Positions 49,382 through 57,195 of a stretch of DNA of 64,000 bases are shown here, piece by piece. The number at the start of each line of letters is the position of its first letter. The stretch's first letter is position 1. The stretch is from Corynebacterium hylobatis. Lineage in GTDB: Bacteria > Actinomycetota > Actinomycetes > Mycobacteriales > Mycobacteriaceae. The stretch is from NCBI RefSeq assembly GCF_003955685.1, contig NZ_RXHJ01000016.1, forward strand, positions 30,573 through 94,572, in the 5' to 3' direction. The notes beneath the pieces are model-generated. The model ran no database searches and had not been told where the DNA came from. It saw only the letters and a program-made list of their open reading frames with translations. Made by a program: the position numbers and the translations under genes.

Positions 49382-50083
49382 ATGCTGATCGTGCTCCCCC
49401 CTTCCGAAACCAAGGCCCCCGGCGGCGACGGACCCGCCCTCGACCTCGGGGAACTGGCCTTTCCGGGCCTGAATTCCGTGCGGGGGAATCTGGTGGACGA
49501 GCTGGCCGCGCTACCGGTCGATGAGGCGCTCGGGGTGCTGAAGATCTCGGAGAGGCTCCGCGGTGAGGCGGAGGCCAACCTTATGTTGCGGAGCTCACCG
49601 ACGATGCCTGCCATCCACCGCTACACCGGCGTGCTTTTCGACGCCCTCGACGCCCCCACCCTGCCCACCGCCGCACTGTCCCGCCTCGCCGTGGGCTCCG
49701 CCCTCTTCGGAGTGGTGCGTGCCACCGATCCCATCCCCCGGTACCGGCTCTCCGGCGGCACCCGCCTGCCGGACGCTCCGACGCTGAAGTCCCGCTGGGG
49801 TGAGCTGATCACCGAGGCGCTGGCGGCGGAGGATTTCGTGGTGGACCTGCGTTCCGGGGCCTACCAGCAGCTGGGGCAGGTGCCCGGCGCGCTGACGGTG
49901 CGGGTGGAACGCGAGGGGAAGATGGTCAGCCACTTCAACAAGCAGTACAAGGGGGAACTGGCCCGGGTGCTGGCGCTGGCTGAGGAACCGGCGTGCGGCA
50001 TCGACGATGTCGCGGAGATCGCCCGCGCCGCGGGGATGACGGTGGAACGCGATTCTGGCTTTCAGCTGACCCTGGTGGTGTAG
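49382..50083 (+). CDS. yaaA: Peroxide-stress protein YaaA (DUF328)
   Basis: A 233-residue UPF0246 protein. Conserved stretches: MLIVLPPSETKAPGGDGP, IHRYTGVLFDALDAP, DPIPRYRLSGGTRLPD, VVDLRSGAYQQLG, and VSHFNKQYKGELARVL. In E. coli YaaA binds DNA and lowers free iron after peroxide stress; that role is assumed here by homology. Leaderless ATG 49382. An S66 peptidase gene follows after 8 bp. Confidence 0.92.
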   Translation: MLIVLPPSETKAPGGDGPALDLGELAFPGLNSVRGNLVDELAALPVDEALGVLKISERLRGEAEANLMLRSSPTMPAIHRYTGVLFDALDAPTLPTAALSRLAVGSALFGVVRATDPIPRYRLSGGTRLPDAPTLKSRWGELITEALAAEDFVVDLRSGAYQQLGQVPGALTVRVEREGKMVSHFNKQYKGELARVLALAEEPACGIDDVAEIARAAGMTVERDSGFQLTLVV

Positions 50084-50091
50084 TTGTCCCC

Positions 50092-51099
50092 ATGGTTGAT
50101 GACGCAGGCATGAGGAAGGTGGCTGTCCTCTCCCCCTCCCGTGCGGCCCCGGCGATGGGTCCGGCGGTGCACGAGCAGGCGATGCGCCGCCTGCGGGAGG
50201 AGTTCGGTCTGGTGCCGGTCGAGTACCCCACGACCCGTACGCCTGATTCCACCCCGGAGGACCGGGCCCGCGACATCATGGCGGCGTTCGTGGACCCGGA
50301 GATCACGGCCATCTTCGCCACCCTCGGCGGCGACGACCAGGTCACGGTGATCCCCTTCCTCGACCCTGGGCTGATCCGTGCCAATCCGAAACCCTTCTTC
50401 GGTTACAGCGACAACACGAACATGCTCAACCTGCTCCACAGCCTGGGCATCCCCGCCTTCCACGGCGGCAACACGCAGGTGCAGATCGGCGCGGGTCCGG
50501 AGCTTGACGACGTCCTGCGCACCTCCCTCACCGCGGCGCTGACCGGCGGCGGCCTCATCGAGGTGACGGATCCGGGCCAGTCGGAGGACCACGGGATCCG
50601 CTGGAGTGATCCCCTGGCCCTGAGCGAGAACGGCCTGCGTGAATCCACCCCGCCGTGGCGCTGGGCGGGGGCGGCGCGGAAGGTCAGCGGCCGGACATGG
50701 GGTGGTTGCCTGGAGGTGATCACCCAGATGTCACTGGCTGACCGTATGCCGGGCGTGGCAGACCTGGCCGGTGGGGTCCTCATGATCGAGGCCTCGGCGC
50801 GGCTGACCAACACCCACGGCATCATGGAGATCGTCCGTGCCCTCGGCGAGGCGGACGTCCTCGGTGCGGTGCAGGGCGTGATGATGGCCCGGCCCCCCGC
50901 CCGCAGCCTCTTCCTCCCTGACCACAGAGACCGCGACGAGATCTACGACGCCGTCATCGAACAGGTCGGGCTCTACAACCCGGAGGCCGTCGTGGTCTGC
51001 GGTGTCCCCTTCGGCCACACCCGTCCCCAGTGGGTCCTGCCCTACGGCGGCACCGTGGTGCTCGACGGGGTGGAGCAGCGGGTTTTCGCGGATTACTGA
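50092..51099 (+). CDS. S66-family peptidase (LD-carboxypeptidase/MccF-like)
   Basis: A 335-residue serine peptidase. The nucleophile elbow is FFGYSDNTNML (Ser near 105), with FATLGGDDQVTVIPFLD before it, and the Glu and His of the triad are expected in MIEASARL and VPFGHTRPQW. The family includes murein LD-carboxypeptidase and the microcin C immunity protein MccF; the -SDNT- form and a long mid-insert lean to MccF-like. Start ATG 50092; ATG 50110 is an alternative. Probably co-transcribed with yaaA. Confidence 0.85.
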   Translation: MVDDAGMRKVAVLSPSRAAPAMGPAVHEQAMRRLREEFGLVPVEYPTTRTPDSTPEDRARDIMAAFVDPEITAIFATLGGDDQVTVIPFLDPGLIRANPKPFFGYSDNTNMLNLLHSLGIPAFHGGNTQVQIGAGPELDDVLRTSLTAALTGGGLIEVTDPGQSEDHGIRWSDPLALSENGLRESTPPWRWAGAARKVSGRTWGGCLEVITQMSLADRMPGVADLAGGVLMIEASARLTNTHGIMEIVRALGEADVLGAVQGVMMARPPARSLFLPDHRDRDEIYDAVIEQVGLYNPEAVVVCGVPFGHTRPQWVLPYGGTVVLDGVEQRVFADY

Positions 51100-51142
51100 A
51101 TTTATCAATTTATCAACCAACGCGATTTATCAATTTATCAAC
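51100..51142 (+). repeat. Four ATTTATCA repeats before the AAA ATPase gene
   Basis: ATTTATCA occurs in tandem pairs at 51100-51115 and 51125-51140; the pairs with their trailing AC are an 18-bp direct repeat offset by 25 bp. The array starts directly after the S66 stop and runs up to the -10 TACCGT (51143-51148), covering the -35 area. It is strikingly AT-rich in this GC-rich region. Confidence 0.85.
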
Positions 51143-51155
51143 TACCGTGGGGTCC

Positions 51156-52265
51156 ATGAGCCGCCGCAACCCCTTCCGTCCCACCTTCGGCGCCTCGCCC
51201 TACCACTGGGCCGGGCGCAGCCTCATTCTCGAGGAGTTCAGCGAGGCACTCCACGGCCACCCCGGGCACCCCTCGCGGAGCATGGTCATCGACGGCGCCC
51301 GCGGCATCGGCAAGACGGTCCTGCTCACCGAACTTGAGGACCTCGCAGCGCAGCAGGGCTGGGTCGTGCTGCGGGCGACCGGACGAGCCGATGCCGTCCG
51401 CACCCTCATCGACACGACCATCCCCGCGAAGATCGCCGAACTCGACCCGCCCGCCGGCCGCACCGTGACGGCGGTACAGGTCAGCGGTTTCCGCGTGGAC
51501 ACCGAGCTTCTCGACGCCCCCACCCCCACCCCAACCCTCGGCACCCGCATGCGCCACCTGTTGGGCCTGCTCCGCGGCACCGGGGTACTCATCACCGTCG
51601 ACGAGGTCCAGGACGCCGACCCGGAGACGCTCTCAGAGATCGCCCTCACCCACCAGGACCTGGTCCGCGATGACCGGGATGTTGCCCTGGTCATGGCCGG
51701 CCTGACCCACGGCATCAACAGGCTCCTCGACCTGCCGGGCACTACCTTCCTGCGCCGTGCCCGACGCTTCGAACTGGGCCCGCTGACCGACGCGGACGCC
51801 CACGCCATCCTCACCGCCACCGCCGCGGATTCCGGTCGCCCCTTCGTCGGGAACGCCACGGACACAGCCGTCCGCATCGCCCGCGGTTACCCCTACCTCG
51901 TCCAGCTGGTGGGCTTTCTGGCCTGGAACCGCGCCGGTGACACCATCACGGTCCACGACGTCGAGGCAGTGCGTCAGGAAGCCGTCCGGATGATGGGCGC
52001 GCAGGTCCACGCCCCCTCCCTCAAGGGCGTACCCCCGGCGCAGCTGGACTACCTGCGTGCCATGGCAGAACTGACCGACGAGGAGGTGTCCAGCGCCGCC
52101 GTCGCGGAACACCTGGGCCGGCGGCCCAACGAGGTCACCGACACCCGCGGAAAACTCCTCGACCGCGGACTCATCGAGGCCCCCGCCTGGGGTCGGGTCT
52201 CCTTCACCCTGCCGTACCTGGCGGAATTCCTCCGCGGTGACTCACGCCCGACGCGGGTGAGCTAG
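51156..52265 (+). CDS. Orphan AAA ATPase with winged-helix C-terminus
   Basis: A 369-residue STAND/ORC-like ATPase: head RRNPFRPTFGASPYHWAGR, Walker A DGARGIGKTVLL, Walker B GVLITVDEVQDAD, sensor-like ALVMAGLTHGI, then a C-terminal winged helix (TDEEVSSAAVAEHLGRRPNE, VTDTRGKLLDRGLIEAP). The type is found singly in actinobacteria; its job is unknown. ATG 51156 lies 7 nt after -10 TACCGT, so the mRNA is leaderless. The ATTTATCA array upstream is a likely operator, perhaps for this protein. The end overlaps the MFS gene by 24 bp. Confidence 0.82.
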   Translation: MSRRNPFRPTFGASPYHWAGRSLILEEFSEALHGHPGHPSRSMVIDGARGIGKTVLLTELEDLAAQQGWVVLRATGRADAVRTLIDTTIPAKIAELDPPAGRTVTAVQVSGFRVDTELLDAPTPTPTLGTRMRHLLGLLRGTGVLITVDEVQDADPETLSEIALTHQDLVRDDRDVALVMAGLTHGINRLLDLPGTTFLRRARRFELGPLTDADAHAILTATAADSGRPFVGNATDTAVRIARGYPYLVQLVGFLAWNRAGDTITVHDVEAVRQEAVRMMGAQVHAPSLKGVPPAQLDYLRAMAELTDEEVSSAAVAEHLGRRPNEVTDTRGKLLDRGLIEAPAWGRVSFTLPYLAEFLRGDSRPTRVS

Positions 52266-53459
52266 ACCCCACACACCCACCGTCGCGATCACCGCGGTGC
52301 CGAGCATGACTGCGGCCATGGCCACCGGCTGGGACACCCCGGCGGCGGCCACCAGGCCCACCAGCGGGGAGAGGGCACCCGCCATGATGAACTGGCCTGA
52401 GCCCATGAATGCGGAGGCCGAACCGGTGACGGTGCCCGCCCGGGAGATCGCCAGGGCGGAGTTGTTCGCGAAGTTGATGCCCATCGAGGCAACCACGATG
52501 AACAGACCGGCGAGGATGAACCACCGGGAGGCGTCGAGAAGCGCGGCCGTGAGCAGGTAGACCGTCGCCGCCAGCATCACCAGGTTGCCGATGCGGGCGA
52601 GCTTCAGCGGCCCGATCTTCTTCACCAGCCGCGCGTTGACCAGCGCAAGGAGGAACATGCCTCCGGTGTTGGTGGCGAAGATGAACGAGTACTGGACCGG
52701 GGTGAAGCCGTAGTACTCCTGCAGGATGAACGGCGAGGCGGCGACATAGGCGAACATCGTGGCGAAACTGAAGATGAAACCGACGGTGAAGCCGACATAG
52801 GCGCGGTCGCGCAGCAGACCACCGATGGCCCGCAGCAGCGGTCCCACTCCCCCACTGGACCGCTCCTCGGCGGGCAGGGTCTCCGGGATGAAACGCCAGA
52901 TCATGACGACCACCAGCAGGTTGAGGCCGGCAAGCAGCCAGAACACACCCCGCCAGCCGACGCCGTCGACCATCAGCCCACCGATGACAGGTCCGAGGAC
53001 CGGTGCCACACCACCGAGCAGCATGAGCAGAGAGAACACACGCGCAAGCTCCGGGCCCTTCACCAGGTCGCCGGCGACGGCCCGGGCCAGCACGACCGCT
53101 GCCCCGCCGGCCAGTCCCATGACGAAGCGGGCGACGAAGAGGATCCACGCCTGGGTGGCCAGGGCGCTGGCCACCGTCGCAAGGACGAGCAGTACCGCGC
53201 CGGTGCGGAAGAGGCTGCGGCGGCCGCGGGCGTCGGAAAGCGGGCCGGTGAGCAGCTGCCCCACGGCCATGCCCGCGAGGAAGAAGGTGATGGTCAGCTG
53301 CGCACCGGCCTGGCTGAGGTCGAGATCGCGGCCGAGCTGGGGCAGGCCCGACAGGTACATGTTGATGGACAACGGCTCGACGGCCGAGACGAGGGCCAGC
53401 ACGCCGAGGATGATCGGGGGGATCATCGCCTTCCGGTCCGCCTGGGTGGTGGTCGCCAT
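52242..53459 (-). CDS. MFS drug exporter, Bcr/CflA type
   Basis: A 405-residue transporter with twelve membrane helices. The Bcr/CflA start LVSAVEPLSINMYLSGLPQL, motif A as GPLSDARGRRSLFRTG (after TM2) and motif C-like GGVAPVLGPVIGG (TM5) are present. It should export drugs or metabolites using the proton gradient; the substrate is not readable. GGAGAG precedes ATG 53459. Two palindromes lie in the upstream region shared with the DUF2218 gene. Confidence 0.9.
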   Translation of the reverse strand: MATTTQADRKAMIPPIILGVLALVSAVEPLSINMYLSGLPQLGRDLDLSQAGAQLTITFFLAGMAVGQLLTGPLSDARGRRSLFRTGAVLLVLATVASALATQAWILFVARFVMGLAGGAAVVLARAVAGDLVKGPELARVFSLLMLLGGVAPVLGPVIGGLMVDGVGWRGVFWLLAGLNLLVVVMIWRFIPETLPAEERSSGGVGPLLRAIGGLLRDRAYVGFTVGFIFSFATMFAYVAASPFILQEYYGFTPVQYSFIFATNTGGMFLLALVNARLVKKIGPLKLARIGNLVMLAATVYLLTAALLDASRWFILAGLFIVVASMGINFANNSALAISRAGTVTGSASAFMGSGQFIMAGALSPLVGLVAAAGVSQPVAMAAVMLGTAVIATVGVWGLAHPRRA

Positions 53460-53517
53460 GTGCTCTCCGCTTCACTGGTGCTGATTTTTGATTACGCGTC
53501 AACGACCATAGCACCCC

Positions 53518-53533
53518 ATACCTGTGGGGGTAT
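53518..53533. promoter_or_regulatory. ATACC-N6-GGTAT palindrome (CsoR-like)
   Basis: ATACCTGTGGGGGTAT has 5-bp perfect arms and resembles the TACCCC-GGGGTA type of copper (CsoR-family) operators. It lies between the divergent MFS and DUF2218 genes, about 60 bp from the former. Confidence 0.4.
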
Positions 53534-53542
53534 ATTGTCTAA

Positions 53543-53556
53543 TTAGGCAACCCTAA
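53543..53556. promoter_or_regulatory. Possible DtxR iron box
   Basis: TTAGGCAACCCTAA matches 11 of 14 positions of the DtxR core (TTAGGTTAGCCTAA) with palindromic ends TTAGG/CCTAA. It lies 16 bp before the start of the DUF2218 gene. DUF2218 genes are often linked to siderophore uptake, which supports but does not prove iron control. Confidence 0.5.
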
Positions 53557-53571
53557 GAATAAATCGGTACC

Positions 53572-53961
53572 ATGACGCTCATGACCACTGAATCAACTGC
53601 CCACGTCATCACCGACCGCCCCGGCCGCTACGGCAAACAGCTGACCTCCCACCTCGGCCGCCGCCTGCAGAGTAGCTGGGACGCCGAGGCCGAGCACGGC
53701 CAGATCACCTTCGGTGGTGAGGAGTTCAGCGGCGGCCTGGTCGGCGAGGTCACCCTGACCGCCGCCGAGGGCACCCTCCTGCTGGAACTGACCACTGAGG
53801 AGCAGCATGTCGAGCAGATCGAGAGTGTCGTGGGCCGCCACCTGGTCGGCTTCGGCAAGAAGGATGAGCTGAACGTATCCTTCGAACGTTCCAACGGGAC
53901 GGCCGGCACCAGCTACACCGCCGCCGACGCACCTGGGCCCAAGCCGCGCGAGGAGCGCTGA
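53572..53961 (+). CDS. DUF2218 protein
   Basis: A 129-residue protein: AHVITDRPGRYGKQLTSHLG, RRLQSSWDAEAEHGQITFGG, ELTTEEQHVEQIESVVGRHL and FGKKDELNVSFER match the DUF2218 fold (an SRPBCC-free, small alpha/beta domain), which often accompanies siderophore-interacting proteins. Its role is unknown. Start ATG 53572 or ATG 53581. A possible DtxR site overlaps its promoter. The last 12 residues are polar and probably disordered. Confidence 0.8.
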   Translation: MTLMTTESTAHVITDRPGRYGKQLTSHLGRRLQSSWDAEAEHGQITFGGEEFSGGLVGEVTLTAAEGTLLLELTTEEQHVEQIESVVGRHLVGFGKKDELNVSFERSNGTAGTSYTAADAPGPKPREER

Positions 53962-53984
53962 GGGGGTTGCCGACACCCGGCAGA

Positions 53985-54045
53985 ATTTTTCTGATCAACT
54001 CTACTCCAGAAAGTGCCGCATAAGCATGGAGTTGATCAGAAAAAT
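53985..54045. terminator. 17-bp perfect inverted repeat between DUF2218 gene and cobA
   Basis: ATTTTTCTGATCAACTC (53985-54001) and its exact complement (54029-54045) flank a 27-nt centre. The genes on both sides converge, and the T/A ends could act as U-tracts in both directions, so a bidirectional terminator is plausible. The stem is unusually long and AT-rich compared with the other terminators here. Confidence 0.6.
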
Positions 54046-54078
54046 CCACCACTGGGACGCGGCAGCACTCGCCGGCTC

Positions 54079-54819
54079 CTACAGGCCCGCGACCTCGCCA
54101 ATGACGTAGACCGCCGGCGCACCGATGCTGTGCTCCGCCATCGTCGCAGCCAGCGTGCCCAGGGTGCAGCGCACCGCGCGCTGAGCCTCGGTCGTGCCCT
54201 CCTGGATGACGGCCGCGGGGGTGTCGGCAGGCAGGACCTCCTGCAGGGCCTGTGCGATGGCGGGGGCGTTCTTCACGCCCATGATCACGCTGATGGTGCC
54301 CCCGGACTGCGCGACGGCCCGCCAGTCGACCAGGGAACTGGGGTGGCCCGGCGGGAGGTGCCCGGAAACCACGGTGAAGGAGTGGACCAGGCCGCGCTGG
54401 GTGATGGGGACACCCGCTGCCGCCGGCACGGAGACCGCGGAGGTCACGCCGGGCACGACCTCGCAGGGGATGCCGTGTTCGCGGCAGACGGTCAGTTCCT
54501 CGAAACCACGACCGAAGACATAGGGGTCACCGCCCTTGAGCCGGACGACCTTCCGGCCGGCCAGGGCGTGGGTGACGATGAGCTCGTTCGTCTTCTCCTG
54601 GGTGACCTGTCTACCGTAAGGCAGCTTGGACACGTCGATGATCTCCTTCGACGCGGTGTCACAGAGCTCGTCGAGTTCGTGGGCGGGCCCCAGGTGGTCG
54701 GTGAGGATCACGTCGGCCTGCTGGAGTGCGCGCTGGCCCCGGATGGTCATCAGGTCCCAGGCGCCTGGTCCGCCGCCGACGAGAGTGACGGAACCGGTGG
54801 TGGAGGAGGCTGCAGTCAT
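54079..54819 (-). CDS. cobA: Uroporphyrinogen-III C-methyltransferase
   Basis: Methylates uroporphyrinogen III twice on the way to sirohaem and cobalamin. The 246-residue protein shows TLVGGGPGAWDLMTIRG, DHLGPAHELDEL, VVRLKGGDPYVFGRGFEE, and VPGVTSAVSVPAAAGVPITQ. It is a single-domain SUMT, not the CysG fusion. ATG 54819 lies 8 nt from -10 TAAACT (54828-54833); TTG 54825 is too close. Divergent from selO. Confidence 0.95.
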   Translation of the reverse strand: MTAASSTTGSVTLVGGGPGAWDLMTIRGQRALQQADVILTDHLGPAHELDELCDTASKEIIDVSKLPYGRQVTQEKTNELIVTHALAGRKVVRLKGGDPYVFGRGFEELTVCREHGIPCEVVPGVTSAVSVPAAAGVPITQRGLVHSFTVVSGHLPPGHPSSLVDWRAVAQSGGTISVIMGVKNAPAIAQALQEVLPADTPAAVIQEGTTEAQRAVRCTLGTLAATMAEHSIGAPAVYVIGEVAGL

Positions 54820-54827
54820 GGTCAATC

Positions 54828-54867
54828 AGTTTAGGGGGCTGACTCCGGGGCACCACATCGTTAGCCT
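54828..54867. promoter_or_regulatory. Divergent leaderless promoters of cobA and selO
   Basis: Reverse TAAACT (54828-54833) and forward TAGCCT (54862-54867) end 8 and 6 nt from the cobA and selO start codons. Here the -10s are 28 bp apart, so the two promoters overlap less than the other divergent pairs. Confidence 0.6.
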
Positions 54868-54873
54868 GGGGGT

Positions 54874-56223
54874 ATGAGCGCACCACACCTTGACCATCCG
54901 TTCTCCGGGGCATTTCCCGAGCTTGTCCATGCGGCCCAGGCTGAGGAGCAGCCTGATCCGCAACTGCTCCTGCTGAATGAATCTCATGCCCGCGAGCTCG
55001 GCCTCGACCCGGACTGGCTACGCAGTCCCGACGGGGTGTCCTTCCTGCTGGGGCACGGTGGGGGGCCGACGGTGGCGATGGGTTATGCCGGGCACCAGTT
55101 CGGACAGCTCTCCCCGCGGCTGGGTGACGGGCGCGCGCTGCTGCTCGGGGAGACCGCGGGCCGCGAGATCCACACCAAGGGCACCGGCCCGACAGTATTC
55201 TCCCGGGGTGGTGACGGCCGTGGCGCGCTGGGCCCCATGCTGCGCGAATATCTGGTCTCCGAGGCGATGCACGCGCTGGGTGTGCCCACCACCCGTGGTC
55301 TGGCGGTGCTGTCCACCGGGCGGCGGATCCAGCGCACTGGGGTGGTGCCCGGCGCGGTGCTGGTGCGCACGGCTGCCAGCCACCTGCGGATCGGGACGGT
55401 CCAGTATGCGCGCCTGCTGGGGGTCGACGGCCTGGTGGAGCGTCTGTGCACCTATGCACGGAAGCGCCACTACCCGGAGGCGAGTACGCATGAGGGGTTT
55501 TTCCGTGCGGTGATGGCCGCGCAGTCGGCGACGGTCGCGCAGTGGATGCGGCTGGGGTTCATCCACGGGGTGATGAACACGGACAACACCACCCTGTCCG
55601 GGGAGACCATCGACTACGGGCCGTGCGCCTTCCTGGACCGTTATGATCCGGCGATGTTCTTCAGTTCCATCGACAGGCACGGCCGTTATGCCTTCCGCAA
55701 CCAGCCCGCCATTCTCGGCTGGAACCTCGCCCGCCTGGCGGAGGCGATGCTCCCGCTTTTCGACGCCGATGAGAACGCGGCCGTCGATAAGGCGCAGGGC
55801 GCCATGAATGATTTCCCCGGTGTGTGGGAGCAGGCGCAGCAGCGCGAGCTGGCGCGCGCCCTCGGCACGGCGGACACGGGGATCGGGCAGCGGTGGCTGC
55901 AGCTGCTGGCGGAGCATGCCCCCGACCTGACCACCGCCAACCGGTTGCTCGTCGACGATCCCGGCGCGCTGGCGGAGATCGTCGGCTCCGAGTGGGTTGC
56001 GGACTGGCAGTCGCTGGATCCGGAGGTGCCGGCACACCCGCACCACATCCCACGCAACCATCTCCTCCACGAGGCGCTCCGCGATGCCGAGTCAGGTGAC
56101 CTCGGCCCCTACCTCGACCTCCTCGCCGTGGTCACCGATCCCTTCACCGACCACGGTCCGGCGTACCGGGGGCCCGCACCGGAGGGTTTCGACGAGAGTT
56201 TCCGCACCTTCTGCGGCACCTAA
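54874..56223 (+). CDS. selO: Protein adenylyltransferase SelO (YdiU)
   Basis: A kinase-like enzyme that AMPylates proteins under oxidative stress. The 449-residue protein has GYAGHQFGQLSPRLGDGRAL, the Lys of HTKGTGPT, RGGDGRGALGPMLREYLV, GVMNTDNTTLSGETIDYGPC (catalytic loop and metal Asn/Asp) and it ends TFCGT with the conserved C-terminal Cys. Slightly shorter than the E. coli protein. Leaderless ATG 54874. The last 4 bp overlap the converging PhnB-like gene. Confidence 0.93.
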   Translation: MSAPHLDHPFSGAFPELVHAAQAEEQPDPQLLLLNESHARELGLDPDWLRSPDGVSFLLGHGGGPTVAMGYAGHQFGQLSPRLGDGRALLLGETAGREIHTKGTGPTVFSRGGDGRGALGPMLREYLVSEAMHALGVPTTRGLAVLSTGRRIQRTGVVPGAVLVRTAASHLRIGTVQYARLLGVDGLVERLCTYARKRHYPEASTHEGFFRAVMAAQSATVAQWMRLGFIHGVMNTDNTTLSGETIDYGPCAFLDRYDPAMFFSSIDRHGRYAFRNQPAILGWNLARLAEAMLPLFDADENAAVDKAQGAMNDFPGVWEQAQQRELARALGTADTGIGQRWLQLLAEHAPDLTTANRLLVDDPGALAEIVGSEWVADWQSLDPEVPAHPHHIPRNHLLHEALRDAESGDLGPYLDLLAVVTDPFTDHGPAYRGPAPEGFDESFRTFCGT

Positions 56224-57110
56224 AGTTCGTCGATGACGATCTTCTTCATCTCCATGAGGTTCGCGTAGGCTCCGGGGCGTTCCAGCAGATCGTTGAGGTT
56301 CTCGGGGGCGATCTGCCAGCTCACGCCGTAGCGGTCCTGGAGCCAGCCGCACTGCTCGGCCTCCGGCACCGCGGACAGTGCGTTCCAGAGGTGGTCGATC
56401 TCCTCCTGCCCGCGGGCGTTGAACAGGAGGGAGATACCCGGGGTGAAGGTGAAGGACTGTTCGACCGCCGAGTCCGTGGCGGTCAGCCATTCCCCACGGA
56501 TCTGGAACTCCGAGAACATCACCGAGTCCGTGGAGACGGGTCCGGTGGCCTCGTCGTAGTGGACGCGGTTGCCCACCACGACTTCCGGGAAGACGGAGGC
56601 GTAGAAGTCGACTGCCTCGTGTGCCTTGTTCTGGACGGGACCGCAGAACATGAGGTTGGGGATGACGAAGGGACGGGGTTCCCCCTCCGGGTCGGTGAGC
56701 ATGAGCTGCCAGTTCACGCCGTAGCGGTCGGCGACCCAGCCGTAGTGCGGGCTGAAGGGGTACTCGCCGAGCTCCATGAGTACCCGGCCGCCCTCGGTGA
56801 GGCGCGCCCAGGTGCGGTCGAGGTCGCCGCGGGCGTCGGCACGGAAGGCCGGGTCAAAGTTGAGGAAGAAGCTGATCGCCGGGGTGGGGGTGAATTCATC
56901 GCCGGCGTTGATCATCGCCAGCCGATAACCGCCGATGTCGAATTCCACCGTCAGGGGTTGGCCGGCGAACTCCTCCTGGAAATCCAGCAGCCCCTCGGTG
57001 GGGTAGGTCCACCTCTCGACGACCGTGGTGTCGGGTAGAGCGGAGAGATAGAACTCCGTCGCATCATCCGCGACGCGGTTGATCCAGATGTGCGGGACGA
57101 TCGTCTGCAT
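56220..57110 (-). CDS. PhnB-like protein with two VOC domains
   Basis: A 296-residue protein made of two PhnB/3-dmu-9_3-mt type domains: residues 1-140 (IVPHIWINRVADDATEFYLS; YGWVADRYGVNWQLML) and 150-290 (VIPNLMFCGPVQNKAHEAVD, FYASVFPEVVV; GWLQDRYGVSWQIAP). Each half has the DRYGV-WQ hallmark. Function unknown. AAGGAAA precedes ATG 57110. Divergent from an ABC exporter; a GlxR-like site lies between. Confidence 0.85.
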   Translation of the reverse strand: MQTIVPHIWINRVADDATEFYLSALPDTTVVERWTYPTEGLLDFQEEFAGQPLTVEFDIGGYRLAMINAGDEFTPTPAISFFLNFDPAFRADARGDLDRTWARLTEGGRVLMELGEYPFSPHYGWVADRYGVNWQLMLTDPEGEPRPFVIPNLMFCGPVQNKAHEAVDFYASVFPEVVVGNRVHYDEATGPVSTDSVMFSEFQIRGEWLTATDSAVEQSFTFTPGISLLFNARGQEEIDHLWNALSAVPEAEQCGWLQDRYGVSWQIAPENLNDLLERPGAYANLMEMKKIVIDEL

Positions 57111-57136
57111 GCGGTTTCCTTCCGCGATATATTAAC

Positions 57137-57152
57137 TGTGACACACTTCACG
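57137..57152. promoter_or_regulatory. Possible GlxR (CRP-type) site
   Basis: TGTGACACACTTCACG matches TGTGA-N6-TCAC, two bases off the TGTGANNTANNTCACA consensus of the cAMP-dependent global regulator GlxR. It sits between divergent starts at 57110 and 57196. Confidence 0.5.
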
Positions 57153-57195
57153 CTACGCCCGCTGGGGGCACCTGCGCCAGAGCCCGGGAGGAACA

